From positions 1 to 25,310 of the forward strand of contig JAGOUP010000002.1 of NCBI GenBank assembly GCA_018061205.1: a stretch of 25,310 nt of DNA. The letters run 5' to 3'. The position numbers were made by a program, and so were the translations under genes. A model generated the notes under the pieces. The model was not told the DNA's origin. It saw only the letters and a list, made by a program, of their open reading frames with translations, and ran no database searches. Positions 14,533 to 20,831 of this stretch are shown piece after piece; the stretch's first letter is position 1, and the number at the start of each line of letters is the position of its first letter. Origin of the DNA: Candidatus Levyibacteriota bacterium. Its GTDB lineage: Bacteria > Patescibacteriota > Microgenomatia > Levybacterales > UBA12049.

Positions 14533-14933
14533 TATAAGTATTTGTCTTCCAGTGTTGCACGAATGACTAATACAGGAAGAAGAATAACCGTTAAAAAAAA
14601 GAGTCCTTGCCATGATGCATTCGCAAAACTCATCCCTAAAAACGTGCAATAAATACCAACATACATCGGATGATTAAAATACTTGTATAATCCTGTTTTG
14701 ATTCGCTTCTGCTTTTGCGGCAAAACCCCAAATCCTTTTCTCAACTGAATCATTGTTGTAATCCATATACCTATTCCAACAAAAGCCACGATAACTCCCA
14801 AAATCATAACACTGATCGGGGGCATAAACGTATGAGGCTGCACATAGACAACGAGTGCATTACATACATACAAAAGTGGAATAAAAACTGTCCCAACGAC
14901 AGACCAAACAATTTTCCAAATTATTTTTCCCAT
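14529..14933 (-). CDS. Isoprenylcysteine carboxyl methyltransferase-like membrane protein
   Basis: This 134-residue integral membrane protein has three or four hydrophobic helices and the ICMT/phospholipid-methyltransferase signature GLYKYFNHPMYVG (81-93) followed by a helix and RATLEDKYL (125-133), which supply the S-adenosylmethionine pocket in this superfamily. Bacterial members methylate lipids or small hydrophobic thiols or remain uncharacterised; prenyl-protein substrates are not expected. I start it at the inner ATG, because a TATAAT box (14956-14961, minus strand) lies between it and an ATG 45 bp further upstream, so transcripts from that box would lack the longer start. Confidence 0.75.
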   Translation of the reverse strand: MGKIIWKIVWSVVGTVFIPLLYVCNALVVYVQPHTFMPPISVMILGVIVAFVGIGIWITTMIQLRKGFGVLPQKQKRIKTGLYKYFNHPMYVGIYCTFLGMSFANASWQGLFFLTVILLPVLVIRATLEDKYLY

Positions 14934-15006
14934 ACAATATAAGAACGCTTCGCTTATTATAACAAAATGACCACGCATTTCTATCTTTTGATTGGAGATG
15001 TATACT

Positions 15007-16788
15007 ATGCATGTAGCTATGGATACGTATGCTTATTTAGAAAAATATTTTGGGTATAAGGAGTTTCGTCCTTTGCAAGAAAATATCATCAATGATATTT
15101 TAGCGAAAAAAGATGTTTTTGTTCTGATGCCAACAGGGGGTGGAAAATCACTGTGTTATCAACTCCCTAGTATTATGGGGAACGGTGTAACTATTGTTGT
15201 ATCTCCTCTCATTTCTCTCATGAAAGATCAAGTGGATGCACTGAAAGCAAATGGTATCAGAGCTGAATTTTTAAATAGCTCACTCACAGAAACGAAGCAA
15301 GATGAAATTTTGACTATGGTTCATAAAAATGAACTGAGACTCTTGTATGTAGCACCAGAGCGATTGATGCAGGATCGATTTTGGATGCTCTTGGAGAAAC
15401 TGGCAATCAATTTTTTTGCTATTGATGAAGCACATTGTATTTCACAGTGGGGACATGACTTTCGTCCTGAGTATCGAAAACTCTCTCTTCTCAAAAAAAC
15501 GTTTCCACATATTCCCATTGTTGCACTAACGGCAACAGCAACAACACGAGTCAAACAAGATATTGTTGAACAACTCACTTTGGAAAATCCTACTCGTTTT
15601 CAAGCCAGTTTTAATCGGCCAAATTTGACTTATTTTATTCATCCAAAACTGAATTCTTTACAAACATTACTAACATATATAAAAGCTCACAAAGGAGAAT
15701 CAGGTATTATTTATTGTCAGTCTCGAAAAACAGTGGAGGGACTATCCAAAAAACTACAAGATAAAGGCATCTTTGCACTTCCGTATCATGCAGGATTACC
15801 TGATGATGTCAGACGAAAAAACCAAGAAGATTTTATCAAAGAAAATGCAGATATTATTGTCGCAACAATTGCGTTTGGGATGGGAATCGATAAACCAAAT
15901 GTTCGATATGTTTTCCACTATAACTTGCCACAAAGTCTGGAACATTATTATCAAGAGACAGGCAGAGCAGGTAGAGATGGATTACCAAGTGAATGTGTCT
16001 TTTTATATAGTATTGCTGATAAATTTTTTTACGAACGCTTTTGGGAACAAAAAGAGATTGATGAAAAACGTATCGCAAAACAACAACTCCAGACTGTTAT
16101 CTCATTTGCACAAAGTACGTTATGCAGACGAAAACAACTACTCCATTATTTTGGCGAAGACTACACAACACCCAATTGCCAAACATGTGACAACTGTCTC
16201 ACTCCACAAAAAACATTTGATGCAACAGTACTCGCTCAAAAAATCCTCTCATGCGTGTATCGGGTAGACCAGCGATTTGGCGCAAGTCACATCGCAAATA
16301 TTTTAGCCGGTTCACAATCAAAAAGTATTATAGAAAAAAATCACCACCTCCTCTCAACATTCAATATCATCAACGACTACAATGCATATGAAATAAAAAT
16401 GTTTATGTATGAGCTACTCAACCTGGGATATCTCAAACAAACAGATGATCAATACGGTATTTTGTCATTTACTGAAAAAAGTAAAGGTGTTTTATTAGGA
16501 AAAGAAACAGTATTACTGACCGTTATTGAAAAACAAGATATTCCAGTATCTAAAAAGAAAGATGAGGAAATTGTTGATCAGGATTTGTTCGCAAAACTTC
16601 GCGTACTGCGAAAACGCTTGGCAGATGAAAAAAATGTTCCACCATATGTGATCTTCTCTGATGCCAGTCTCAAAGATATGGTAAAAAATCTCCCACAAAA
16701 CGAAGCACAATTTTCAGAAATTTATGGTGTTGGAAAAGAAAAACTAAAAAGATATAGCAAGATATTTTTAGAGGAGATTAAAAACTAG
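15007..16788 (+). CDS. recQ: ATP-dependent DNA helicase RecQ
   Basis: This 593-residue 3'-to-5' DNA helicase of recombination and fork repair is complete. FRPLQ motif 0, Walker A PTGGGKS (42-48), DEAHCISQWGHDFRPEY (140-156), TATAT and ETGRAGRDG form the helicase core. A zinc-binding subdomain has CRRKQLLHYFGE...C..C..C. A winged-helix RQC domain follows (about 395-495), and an HRDC domain ends the protein (about 515-590, PYVIFSDASLKDM...YGVGKEKLKRY). A GGAG Shine-Dalgarno 9 nt upstream favours the ATG at 15007; an ATG at 14998 or TTG at 14992 would add 3-5 residues. The stop overlaps the convergent VOC gene by 3 bp (CTAG). Confidence 0.96.
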   Translation: MHVAMDTYAYLEKYFGYKEFRPLQENIINDILAKKDVFVLMPTGGGKSLCYQLPSIMGNGVTIVVSPLISLMKDQVDALKANGIRAEFLNSSLTETKQDEILTMVHKNELRLLYVAPERLMQDRFWMLLEKLAINFFAIDEAHCISQWGHDFRPEYRKLSLLKKTFPHIPIVALTATATTRVKQDIVEQLTLENPTRFQASFNRPNLTYFIHPKLNSLQTLLTYIKAHKGESGIIYCQSRKTVEGLSKKLQDKGIFALPYHAGLPDDVRRKNQEDFIKENADIIVATIAFGMGIDKPNVRYVFHYNLPQSLEHYYQETGRAGRDGLPSECVFLYSIADKFFYERFWEQKEIDEKRIAKQQLQTVISFAQSTLCRRKQLLHYFGEDYTTPNCQTCDNCLTPQKTFDATVLAQKILSCVYRVDQRFGASHIANILAGSQSKSIIEKNHHLLSTFNIINDYNAYEIKMFMYELLNLGYLKQTDDQYGILSFTEKSKGVLLGKETVLLTVIEKQDIPVSKKKDEEIVDQDLFAKLRVLRKRLADEKNVPPYVIFSDASLKDMVKNLPQNEAQFSEIYGVGKEKLKRYSKIFLEEIKN

Positions 16789-17156
16789 TTCTTGGTATTA
16801 TCTGGTTCCCAAGGGGTCATGAGTTGGAAGTAGTTTCCGTCTGGATCAGCCAGGGTTGCGATGAATGAATCATCCATACCGTATGGTTCTTTAATCACTG
16901 TTGCTCCTGCTTTTTTCATGCGTTCAAATTCTTTCTTTACTTCTGTTGTTTCAAAATTCATGATCAATCTTTGCGGCTCTTTCGCTTTGCCTTTTACTTC
17001 TGAGTGTTCACCTATGGTCAAGAACCCCTTTCCAATCTGCCATCCATACCAACCACCATCTGTCATATCAGCTGGTCGACCAAGAATTTTCTCATAAAAC
17101 TTCCCCATCACTTCAACCTGAGAAGTACCAATCATAATAGAATTTAAATCGAGCAT
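16785..17156 (-). CDS. VOC-family (glyoxalase/bleomycin-resistance-like) protein
   Basis: This 123-residue protein carries the paired beta-alpha-beta-beta-beta units of the vicinal oxygen chelate fold. The first half has VMGKFYEKILGR (16-27) and FLTIGEH (45-51). The second has FERMKKAGATVIKEPYGM (77-94) and the family's C-terminal signature LADPDGNYFQL (102-112). Members bind metal and act as lyases, dioxygenases or drug-binding proteins; the substrate cannot be told. The start is fixed by a TTGCAT-16 bp-TATAAT promoter whose -10 ends 6 nt before this ATG; a start 18 bp upstream would overlap the -10 box. Confidence 0.85.
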   Translation of the reverse strand: MLDLNSIMIGTSQVEVMGKFYEKILGRPADMTDGGWYGWQIGKGFLTIGEHSEVKGKAKEPQRLIMNFETTEVKKEFERMKKAGATVIKEPYGMDDSFIATLADPDGNYFQLMTPWEPDNTKN

Positions 17157-17162
17157 AAAATT

Positions 17163-17190
17163 ATTATAAACCACTCTTGTAAAAATGCAA
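17163..17190 (-). promoter_or_regulatory. Promoter of the VOC gene
   Basis: On the minus strand TTGCAT (17185-17190), a 16-bp spacer and TATAAT (17163-17168) are followed by exactly 6 nt and the ATG. This is the most complete of the leaderless promoters in the window. Confidence 0.7.
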
Positions 17191-17201
17191 TAGTAATTGT
17201 G

Positions 17202-17552
17202 TTAAAAGGCTGCATGAAATACGTCACCTAATCTTTCTTGTTTATACTGCTTGAGTATTGAAATTACTTCTTCATCTTCCACTGGAGAAAAATCCTGATA
17301 ATATGCGCTGACCGTATCTAAAAATTCGTCTTCAGGGGGGAAATCAAACGCAATTACTTCGTCTACTTCGCATCGTAATATCATCGCAATTGATTCCGGA
17401 ATTAAAGGAACTGCTATAACAATTTTTTTTGGATGACTATACTTTAATTCTCGTATAGCAGCTCGCATAGTCAATCCTGTTGCAATACCATCATCAACAA
17501 GAATTGATATTTTTCCTCTTGCTGATATTTCTTTGGCTGTTACATAAAGCAC
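17202..17552 (-). pseudogene. 5'-truncated phosphoribosyltransferase
   Basis: This open frame of 116 residues holds only the C-terminal half of a type I phosphoribosyltransferase. The PRPP-binding signature ILVDDGIATGLTM (17-29) is followed by the usual helix, IVIAVPLIPESIA and a C-terminal region ending QERLGDVFHAAF. Family members of this type run to about 210 residues and begin with a PRGG-containing domain, which is absent. The frame starts at GTG, and an in-frame TGA lies 3 nt before it; further upstream the frame shows little family resemblance. TGA is a normal stop elsewhere here. A weak -10 (TATCTT) 7 nt before the GTG could still drive it. Most likely a decaying remnant, but a short expressed domain cannot be excluded. 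Confidence 0.65.
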
Positions 17553-17573
17553 ATCTCATAAGATAATTTCTTC

Positions 17574-17613
17574 TTCTGAGGAAAGAACATGATAAGTTGT
17601 TTTATCCTCAGAA
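17574..17613 (-). repeat. Nested inverted repeat downstream of the SPW-repeat gene
   Basis: A perfect 9-bp inverted repeat TTCTGAGGA / TCCTCAGAA spans 17574-17613, and inside it GATAA / TTATC forms a second stem with a 6-nt loop. It begins 16 nt past the stop of the SPW-repeat gene. No clear T-run follows on either strand, so it may be an RNA-processing or weak termination structure. Confidence 0.5.
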
Positions 17614-17629
17614 TTATGCCTGTGATATC

Positions 17630-17959
17630 TTATTCATACCGATTTTGAGAAGAATAGAACAATCTAGCGCCGGCACTTACAGCCAACAGGAAACCTATCC
17701 CAACACTCGTTACCATCGCATTGACCTGATTACCAAATCCTAAAACAAATGGAGCAATCATTGAAACGATTCCTGCCACCACTGTTACAATATATTCCCA
17801 TCGCTCTCGATCAATAGAGTAAGCCTCATAATAGGAAAGAGTCATCACCACAAAACCAAGAGACAAACTCACCCAAAGAGCAATCGAATTTTCAGAATAT
17901 CCCAAAGTAAATGGAGCAAGTGCTAGTACTAATCCTAAAATTCCAGTTATCCAATACAT
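17630..17959 (-). CDS. SPW-repeat membrane protein
   Basis: This 109-residue protein has four membrane helices arranged as an internal duplication: GILGLVLALAPFTLGYSEN (6-24) recurs as VAGIVSMIAPFVLGFGNQ (61-78, approximately), each followed by a second hydrophobic helix. The P-F-x-LG turn is the mark of the SPW family, whose function is unknown. A purine-rich GAAGGTGA lies upstream of the ATG. A possible 31-residue ORF and an FNR-type palindrome lie further upstream, so it may belong to a small regulated transcript. Confidence 0.75.
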   Translation of the reverse strand: MYWITGILGLVLALAPFTLGYSENSIALWVSLSLGFVVMTLSYYEAYSIDRERWEYIVTVVAGIVSMIAPFVLGFGNQVNAMVTSVGIGFLLAVSAGARLFYSSQNRYE

Positions 17960-17978
17960 ACTTTTTCACCTTCTTCCT

Positions 17979-18074
17979 TTATACAATAGGCATTCTAAAA
18001 ATAGTAAGTAATGTCCTCATTCCGCGATATACTTCGCGTATTTCTTCTATCATAAGGAAAAAAAGTATTTTCAT
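17979..18074 (-). CDS. Possible small ORF (31 residues) upstream of the SPW gene
   Basis: The frame begins MKILFFLMIEEIREVYRG and ends FRMPIV, with a TAA 19 nt before the SPW-repeat start. An FNR-type site lies centred 44.5 bp upstream of its ATG and TATTTT lies 9 nt upstream. No homology is recognised and the length is within chance, so this is only a candidate leader peptide or small membrane-associated peptide. Confidence 0.25.
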   Translation of the reverse strand: MKILFFLMIEEIREVYRGMRTLLTIFRMPIV

Positions 18075-18111
18075 ATCACCAATAAAATAATCCCTTTTAT
18101 TATCTGATGCA

Positions 18112-18125
18112 ATGATAAATATCAC
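18112..18125. promoter_or_regulatory. FNR-type palindrome (site D)
   Basis: ATGATAAATATCAC fits TGAT-N4-ATCA with symmetric half-sites (core 18113-18124). It lies in the 222-bp gap upstream of the SPW-repeat gene. See the three sites near 20.3-20.8 kb. Confidence 0.45.
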
Positions 18126-18181
18126 ACAAAATAACGAGGTATTTTATTTGAAATATACTACATTGTTATGAGGATTTTCTG

Positions 18182-18448
18182 TTATCTAAATCTTTTTATG
18201 GATCTTGCACGAATACGAGCAGCATCTACTTCTCTATTGTGGGGTTTGGCATCGGTCACCATGGAATCTAAAAACTTTCTCGTTGCCAATGCTACTTCTT
18301 CAATAGCAGTTGTAAATGCTTCTTCATTTACTTTTGATGGTTTTGGAAAACCTGAAAGTTTTCGAACGTATTGCAGGGATGCAGCTCTGATTTCTTCATC
18401 AGTTGCTGATGGATCAAAATTGAATAGTGGTTTGATATTTCGACACAT
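18182..18448 (-). CDS. DUF2277 family protein
   Basis: This 88-residue protein matches the DUF2277 pattern end to end: MCRNIKPLFNF at the start, ATDEEIRAASLQYVRKLSGF (15-34), PSKVNEEAF, and a basic helical tail AARIRARSIKRF. The family is of unknown function and, from memory, common in actinobacteria and other soil bacteria, so lateral acquisition is plausible. Two hairpins lie in its 100-bp upstream region (18470-18514). Confidence 0.88.
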   Translation of the reverse strand: MCRNIKPLFNFDPSATDEEIRAASLQYVRKLSGFPKPSKVNEEAFTTAIEEVALATRKFLDSMVTDAKPHNREVDAARIRARSIKRFR

Positions 18449-18469
18449 AATTTTCTAGTTCACAGTAGA

Positions 18470-18514
18470 CGATTTACCTTAGTAAATCGGTTCATGGTTT
18501 CCCCATAAAGGGGA
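18470..18514. repeat. Two short hairpins upstream of DUF2277
   Basis: CGATTTAC-CTTA-GTAAATCG (18470-18489) and TCCCC-ATAAA-GGGGA (18500-18514) are perfect inverted repeats 10 bp apart, between the 43-residue gene and DUF2277. Neither is followed by a good T-run; they could shape the 5' leader of DUF2277 or end the upstream transcript. Confidence 0.5.
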
Positions 18515-18549
18515 TCTATGGACATAGTAGAACGAAAAGATAAAAAATC

Positions 18550-18681
18550 TTATTTTTTCTTTTTTCGTTTTGCGGCTTTAGCGGCTAACATTGCTGCTTT
18601 GATTTCTAGCCTTTTTTTGGTTTTGTGGGAGCTTGATTTGTTGTTTTTCCCAAATCCGATTCCCGTATCTCTTTTTGACAT
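18550..18681 (-). CDS. 43-residue highly basic protein
   Basis: This short gene encodes MSKRDTGIGFGK, then a Ser/Asn-rich linker, KTKKRLEIKAAMLAAKAAK and a terminal run of Lys/Arg. About two fifths of residues are Lys or Arg. The N-terminal Gly/Ser part looks flexible and the rest is helical, resembling small nucleic-acid- or ribosome-binding proteins. A TATAAT box 7 nt before the ATG supports real expression. No family is recognised with certainty. Confidence 0.65.
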   Translation of the reverse strand: MSKRDTGIGFGKNNKSSSHKTKKRLEIKAAMLAAKAAKRKKKK

Positions 18682-18688
18682 ATGCTCT

Positions 18689-18694
18689 ATTATA
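18689..18694 (-). promoter_or_regulatory. -10 box of the 43-residue protein gene
   Basis: Consensus TATAAT on the minus strand lies 7 nt before the ATG at 18681, matching the leaderless arrangement of neighbouring genes. It supports calling a gene this short. Confidence 0.55.
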
Positions 18695-18731
18695 CACTAT
18701 TTAGACGCGGAGAGCTACATTTTTATCTATA

Positions 18732-18981
18732 TTACGTTTTACTAGAGCAGTTGAACATCCACTGGACACCATATTTGTCAGTGCATGAACCAAAATAATC
18801 TCCCCAAAACATTTCCTGCAATTGCATCTCTACTTTCCCTCCTGCTGACAATGCGTTAAATAATTTGTCTGCGTATGTTGATCCAAATGCCTGTTGGTTC
18901 TTCTTTTAATGCTCTGAGTCGTAAATTTTTGTATTTCTCCCATTCAGATGGCTGTAACGTAAGAATTTGTGGTAACTCCAT
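18732..18981 (-). pseudogene. Chimeric relic: GNAT N-terminus joined to PhnB/VOC C-terminus
   Basis: From the ATG at 18981 the frame reads MELPQILTLQPSEWEKYK, then NLRLRALKEEPT, the typical start of a GNAT acetyltransferase, and stops after 41 codons. About 30 codons in, the adjacent frame takes over with ADKLFNALSAGG, KVEMQLQEMFWGDYFG and TDKYGVQWMFNC, the C-terminal third of a PhnB-type VOC protein, ending with TAA at 18732. The shared stretch encoding AFGSTYA sits at the join. A deletion between an upstream GNAT gene and a downstream VOC gene would explain this. The GNAT promoter (TATAAT, 6 nt before the ATG) is intact. Both parts are non-functional. Confidence 0.75.
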
Positions 18982-18987
18982 GAGGAA

Positions 18988-18993
18988 ATTATA
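18988..18993 (-). promoter_or_regulatory. -10 box retained by the GNAT/VOC relic
   Basis: TATAAT lies exactly 6 nt before the relic's ATG at 18981, the same geometry as in functional genes here. Confidence 0.55.
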
Positions 18994-19026
18994 ACAGGAA
19001 ATTCATTTTCTTATACCTTTAGTTTC

Positions 19027-19584
19027 TCACTCATCATTTTCTCGTTTTGGTAGAAAAGGTAAGCGCACTCGATCTTTTTTTATTTCAATATGCGGACGTA
19101 ATGTCTTTAAAACACTTGCATATCGATGTGGATTATGAATCAAATACATATCCAAATATTTACTCAAGCGTATATCATAGAGCGTGATTGTCGCAAAATT
19201 ACATAACTCTCCGATAAAATTGTCTTGGATATCCATCATTCGTATTTTGTCCAGTTCATACTGCTCAGTTTTTGTAAAAATTATCCCCTTTTTATGAAAA
19301 ATATGTTCTGGTGTTATTTCATAATATTCATTTAACCAACTCAAAACTATATAGATGGTAAGAAAAATCTTGAGAATTCCAAAACCAATAAATACGCTAA
19401 GAAATAATGATGAATTTGAAGAAGCTGTCGGTAGAATTTGCTCTCCTTTAACCAAAATAAAATAAAATCCGATGACGGCAATTGCTAAAATAACATCGAT
19501 AAATATAAGTTTTGTCAGAAGTACTGCAATACTCTGTCTGATATTCAAATTTGTCAACGTTAGCTTATGTAGTTCAGTCATCAT
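19027..19584 (-). CDS. Bacterial PH-domain (bPH2/DUF304-like) membrane protein
   Basis: This 185-residue protein has two membrane helices (about 18-46 and 60-84) followed by a cytoplasmic bacterial pleckstrin-homology-like domain: YYEITPEHIFHKKGIIF (about 87-103), TEQYELDKIRMMDIQ and LYDIRLSKYLD. Such proteins are common in bacteria but poorly understood; some relate to membrane stress. It is the third gene of a minus-strand unit, overlapping the upstream gene by 4 bp. Confidence 0.75.
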   Translation of the reverse strand: MMTELHKLTLTNLNIRQSIAVLLTKLIFIDVILAIAVIGFYFILVKGEQILPTASSNSSLFLSVFIGFGILKIFLTIYIVLSWLNEYYEITPEHIFHKKGIIFTKTEQYELDKIRMMDIQDNFIGELCNFATITLYDIRLSKYLDMYLIHNPHRYASVLKTLRPHIEIKKDRVRLPFLPKRENDE

Positions 19585-19976
19585 TTCTCCCTATATTTTA
19601 ATAGTAGCATTGTTTCAACAAGAGTCACAATACCAAAGCCAAAATACAATGCATGTAACCAATGACTTTGGTGCATGATATACATTTCAACAAATATCCA
19701 AATGAGAAGACCAAACCCTGCAACTGCTAACCCTTCCATCGCTAATTTTGATTGTCTCCATAAGAGAAAAGCAGAAAGAAGGTATGCTCCTCCTACAATA
19801 ACCGCTAAAATAATTCCTGGCCAGAAATATGAGGAAAATGGAGAAGTACTCAACAGTGAAACAGGCATGCCTAGTCCATCTGTTGTAATCAATTTGTATC
19901 CACCAAAAACAGCACTCATACCAATCAGTATCCCCAAAATCGCAATCGCTTTTGTGATAACACTATATCTTTTCAT
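19581..19976 (-). CDS. Four-helix membrane protein of unknown family
   Basis: This 131-residue, very hydrophobic protein has predicted helices at about 6-26, 48-68, 76-94 and 102-124; the last two carry aromatic and histidine residues (MYIMHQSHWLHALYF). No enzyme motif is seen. I start at the ATG giving MKRYSVITKAIAI, 7 nt after the zinc-ribbon stop. An ATG 18 bp upstream would overlap that gene slightly, and neither has a well-spaced Shine-Dalgarno. It sits between a zinc-ribbon protein and a bPH2 protein in one transcription unit. Confidence 0.65.
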   Translation of the reverse strand: MKRYSVITKAIAILGILIGMSAVFGGYKLITTDGLGMPVSLLSTSPFSSYFWPGIILAVIVGGAYLLSAFLLWRQSKLAMEGLAVAGFGLLIWIFVEMYIMHQSHWLHALYFGFGIVTLVETMLLLKYREK

Positions 19977-19983
19977 CCTCTCA

Positions 19984-20223
19984 TTATTTACCATGTGGGT
20001 TTGTAATAATACCATCATCAGGATCATTTTCTATGGTCGGTTCTAGTGTATATTCAATAGCATTTCCTTGCGTGAGAATATCAAGCGGATGTCCTGTGTT
20101 TTCTTTAATCTCTTCTCCTTCAAGCCATAGCATCTCACAAAAATTACATAAGAATGCTACCTGTCCTTTGTCTTTTAATGTTACTTTTCGAACAATACCT
20201 CTTTCACATTTTGGACATTTCAT
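19984..20223 (-). CDS. Small zinc-ribbon protein
   Basis: This 79-residue protein has two CxxC knuckles, MKCPKC at the start and LCNFCEMLWLEGEEI (about 25-39), forming a treble-clef/zinc-ribbon, then an acidic C-terminal tail. Its role is unknown; such ribbons bind nucleic acid or protein partners. An AAAGGAG Shine-Dalgarno lies a few nt before the ATG. An FNR-type palindrome is centred 53.5 bp upstream of the start codon, suggesting that this unit (zinc ribbon, four-helix protein, bPH2 protein) is controlled by a Crp/Fnr regulator. Confidence 0.7.
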   Translation of the reverse strand: MKCPKCERGIVRKVTLKDKGQVAFLCNFCEMLWLEGEEIKENTGHPLDILTQGNAIEYTLEPTIENDPDDGIITNPHGK

Positions 20224-20269
20224 ATTTCTCCTTTCTTACCGAGGGTACGCTTATGAAGAAAGGTATGCA

Positions 20270-20283
20270 TTGATGTACATCAC
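20270..20283. promoter_or_regulatory. FNR-type palindrome (site A)
   Basis: TTGATGTACATCAC matches the FNR consensus TTGAT-N4-ATCAA at all but the last base. With a class II geometry (-41.5) transcription of the zinc-ribbon operon would start near 20235, with TACCCT as a weak -10 and a 12-nt leader containing AAAGGAG. Confidence 0.6.
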
Positions 20284-20287
20284 TCTA

Positions 20288-20668
20288 CTACTTCTTCTGC
20301 AAAGTATGAAACGTTGCATGGACTAAAAACAAAACACCAATCATACATACCGGAAATGAGATTAGCATAAAGGTAGAGAATAATTTATATGTTTGGAAAA
20401 ACGCCGTAAAAAATAGACCAACAAGAATAAAAAGAAATCCTCCTAACTCTTCTTTTTTCCATGCGATGAATAATGCTATAATGAGTATAAAATTTGGTAT
20501 CAAATGAATAAGAAACGCAGTCATCATTTCCCAAATTGATTTCCCTGTTACAAAAACATCAAAAGCAAAAATACCCAGAAAACCAATAAATACTATTGCC
20601 ATTATTCGGGGTAACCAATAGAGAAATGTGTTTTTTGTCAAAAACAAACTATACATCATAATTCTCAT
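20288..20668 (-). CDS. Four-helix membrane protein, uncharacterised
   Basis: This 126-residue protein has four membrane helices (about 17-36, 46-66, 75-92 and 97-117) with a WK.EELGG turn between helices 2 and 3 and YWLPRI before helix 1, a pattern common to uncharacterised small membrane proteins. In-frame ATGs at 20659 and 20656 could be the true start; none has a Shine-Dalgarno. It ends 5 bp before FNR-type site A and begins 91 bp from site B, which may control it: TATTTT lies at the right distance for a -10 on this strand. Confidence 0.65.
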   Translation of the reverse strand: MRIMMYSLFLTKNTFLYWLPRIMAIVFIGFLGIFAFDVFVTGKSIWEMMTAFLIHLIPNFILIIALFIAWKKEELGGFLFILVGLFFTAFFQTYKLFSTFMLISFPVCMIGVLFLVHATFHTLQKK

Positions 20669-20758
20669 TTCACGTTGTAGTTCTTGAAATTCTGGTATAA
20701 GTAATTCGAAAATGCTTTCATATTGTTTTTAAAATACTCCTCACAAATATAAAATGCA

Positions 20759-20772
20759 TTGATTTACATCAA
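20759..20772. promoter_or_regulatory. FNR box, perfect consensus (site B)
   Basis: TTGATTTACATCAA is an exact match to TTGAT-N4-ATCAA. It lies in the divergent gap between 20668 and 20832, 25 bp upstream of site C, and could serve either gene. Confidence 0.65.
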
Positions 20773-20783
20773 ACAAATATCAT

Positions 20784-20797
20784 GTGATATATATCAT
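20784..20797. promoter_or_regulatory. FNR-type palindrome (site C) at -41.5
   Basis: GTGATATATATCAT has the symmetric TGAT-N4-ATCA core (20785-20796). Its centre, 20790.5, is exactly 41.5 bp upstream of the ATG at 20832, the class II activator position if the transcript starts at the ATG. Confidence 0.6.
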
Positions 20798-20819
20798 TGG
20801 AGAGAAAATATAAAAGCCA

Positions 20820-20825
20820 TATCAT
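20820..20825 (+). promoter_or_regulatory. -10 box of the gene at 20832
   Basis: TATCAT (5 of 6 consensus bases) ends 6 nt before the ATG. There is no -35 hexamer; its place is taken by FNR-type site C, as in activator-dependent promoters. A TATAAA at 20809-20814 is an alternative that would give a short leader. Confidence 0.5.
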
Positions 20826-20831
20826 TTGTCT

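Noticed and set aside
15773..16267. Plus-strand frame of 164 codons inside recQ
   Set aside because: Out-of-frame shadow of conserved RecQ helicase motifs.
17202..17629. Reassignment of TGA to glycine, which would extend the phosphoribosyltransferase
   Set aside because: TGA ends several intact genes here (mvaD, second SipW and others), and reading through does not restore family similarity.
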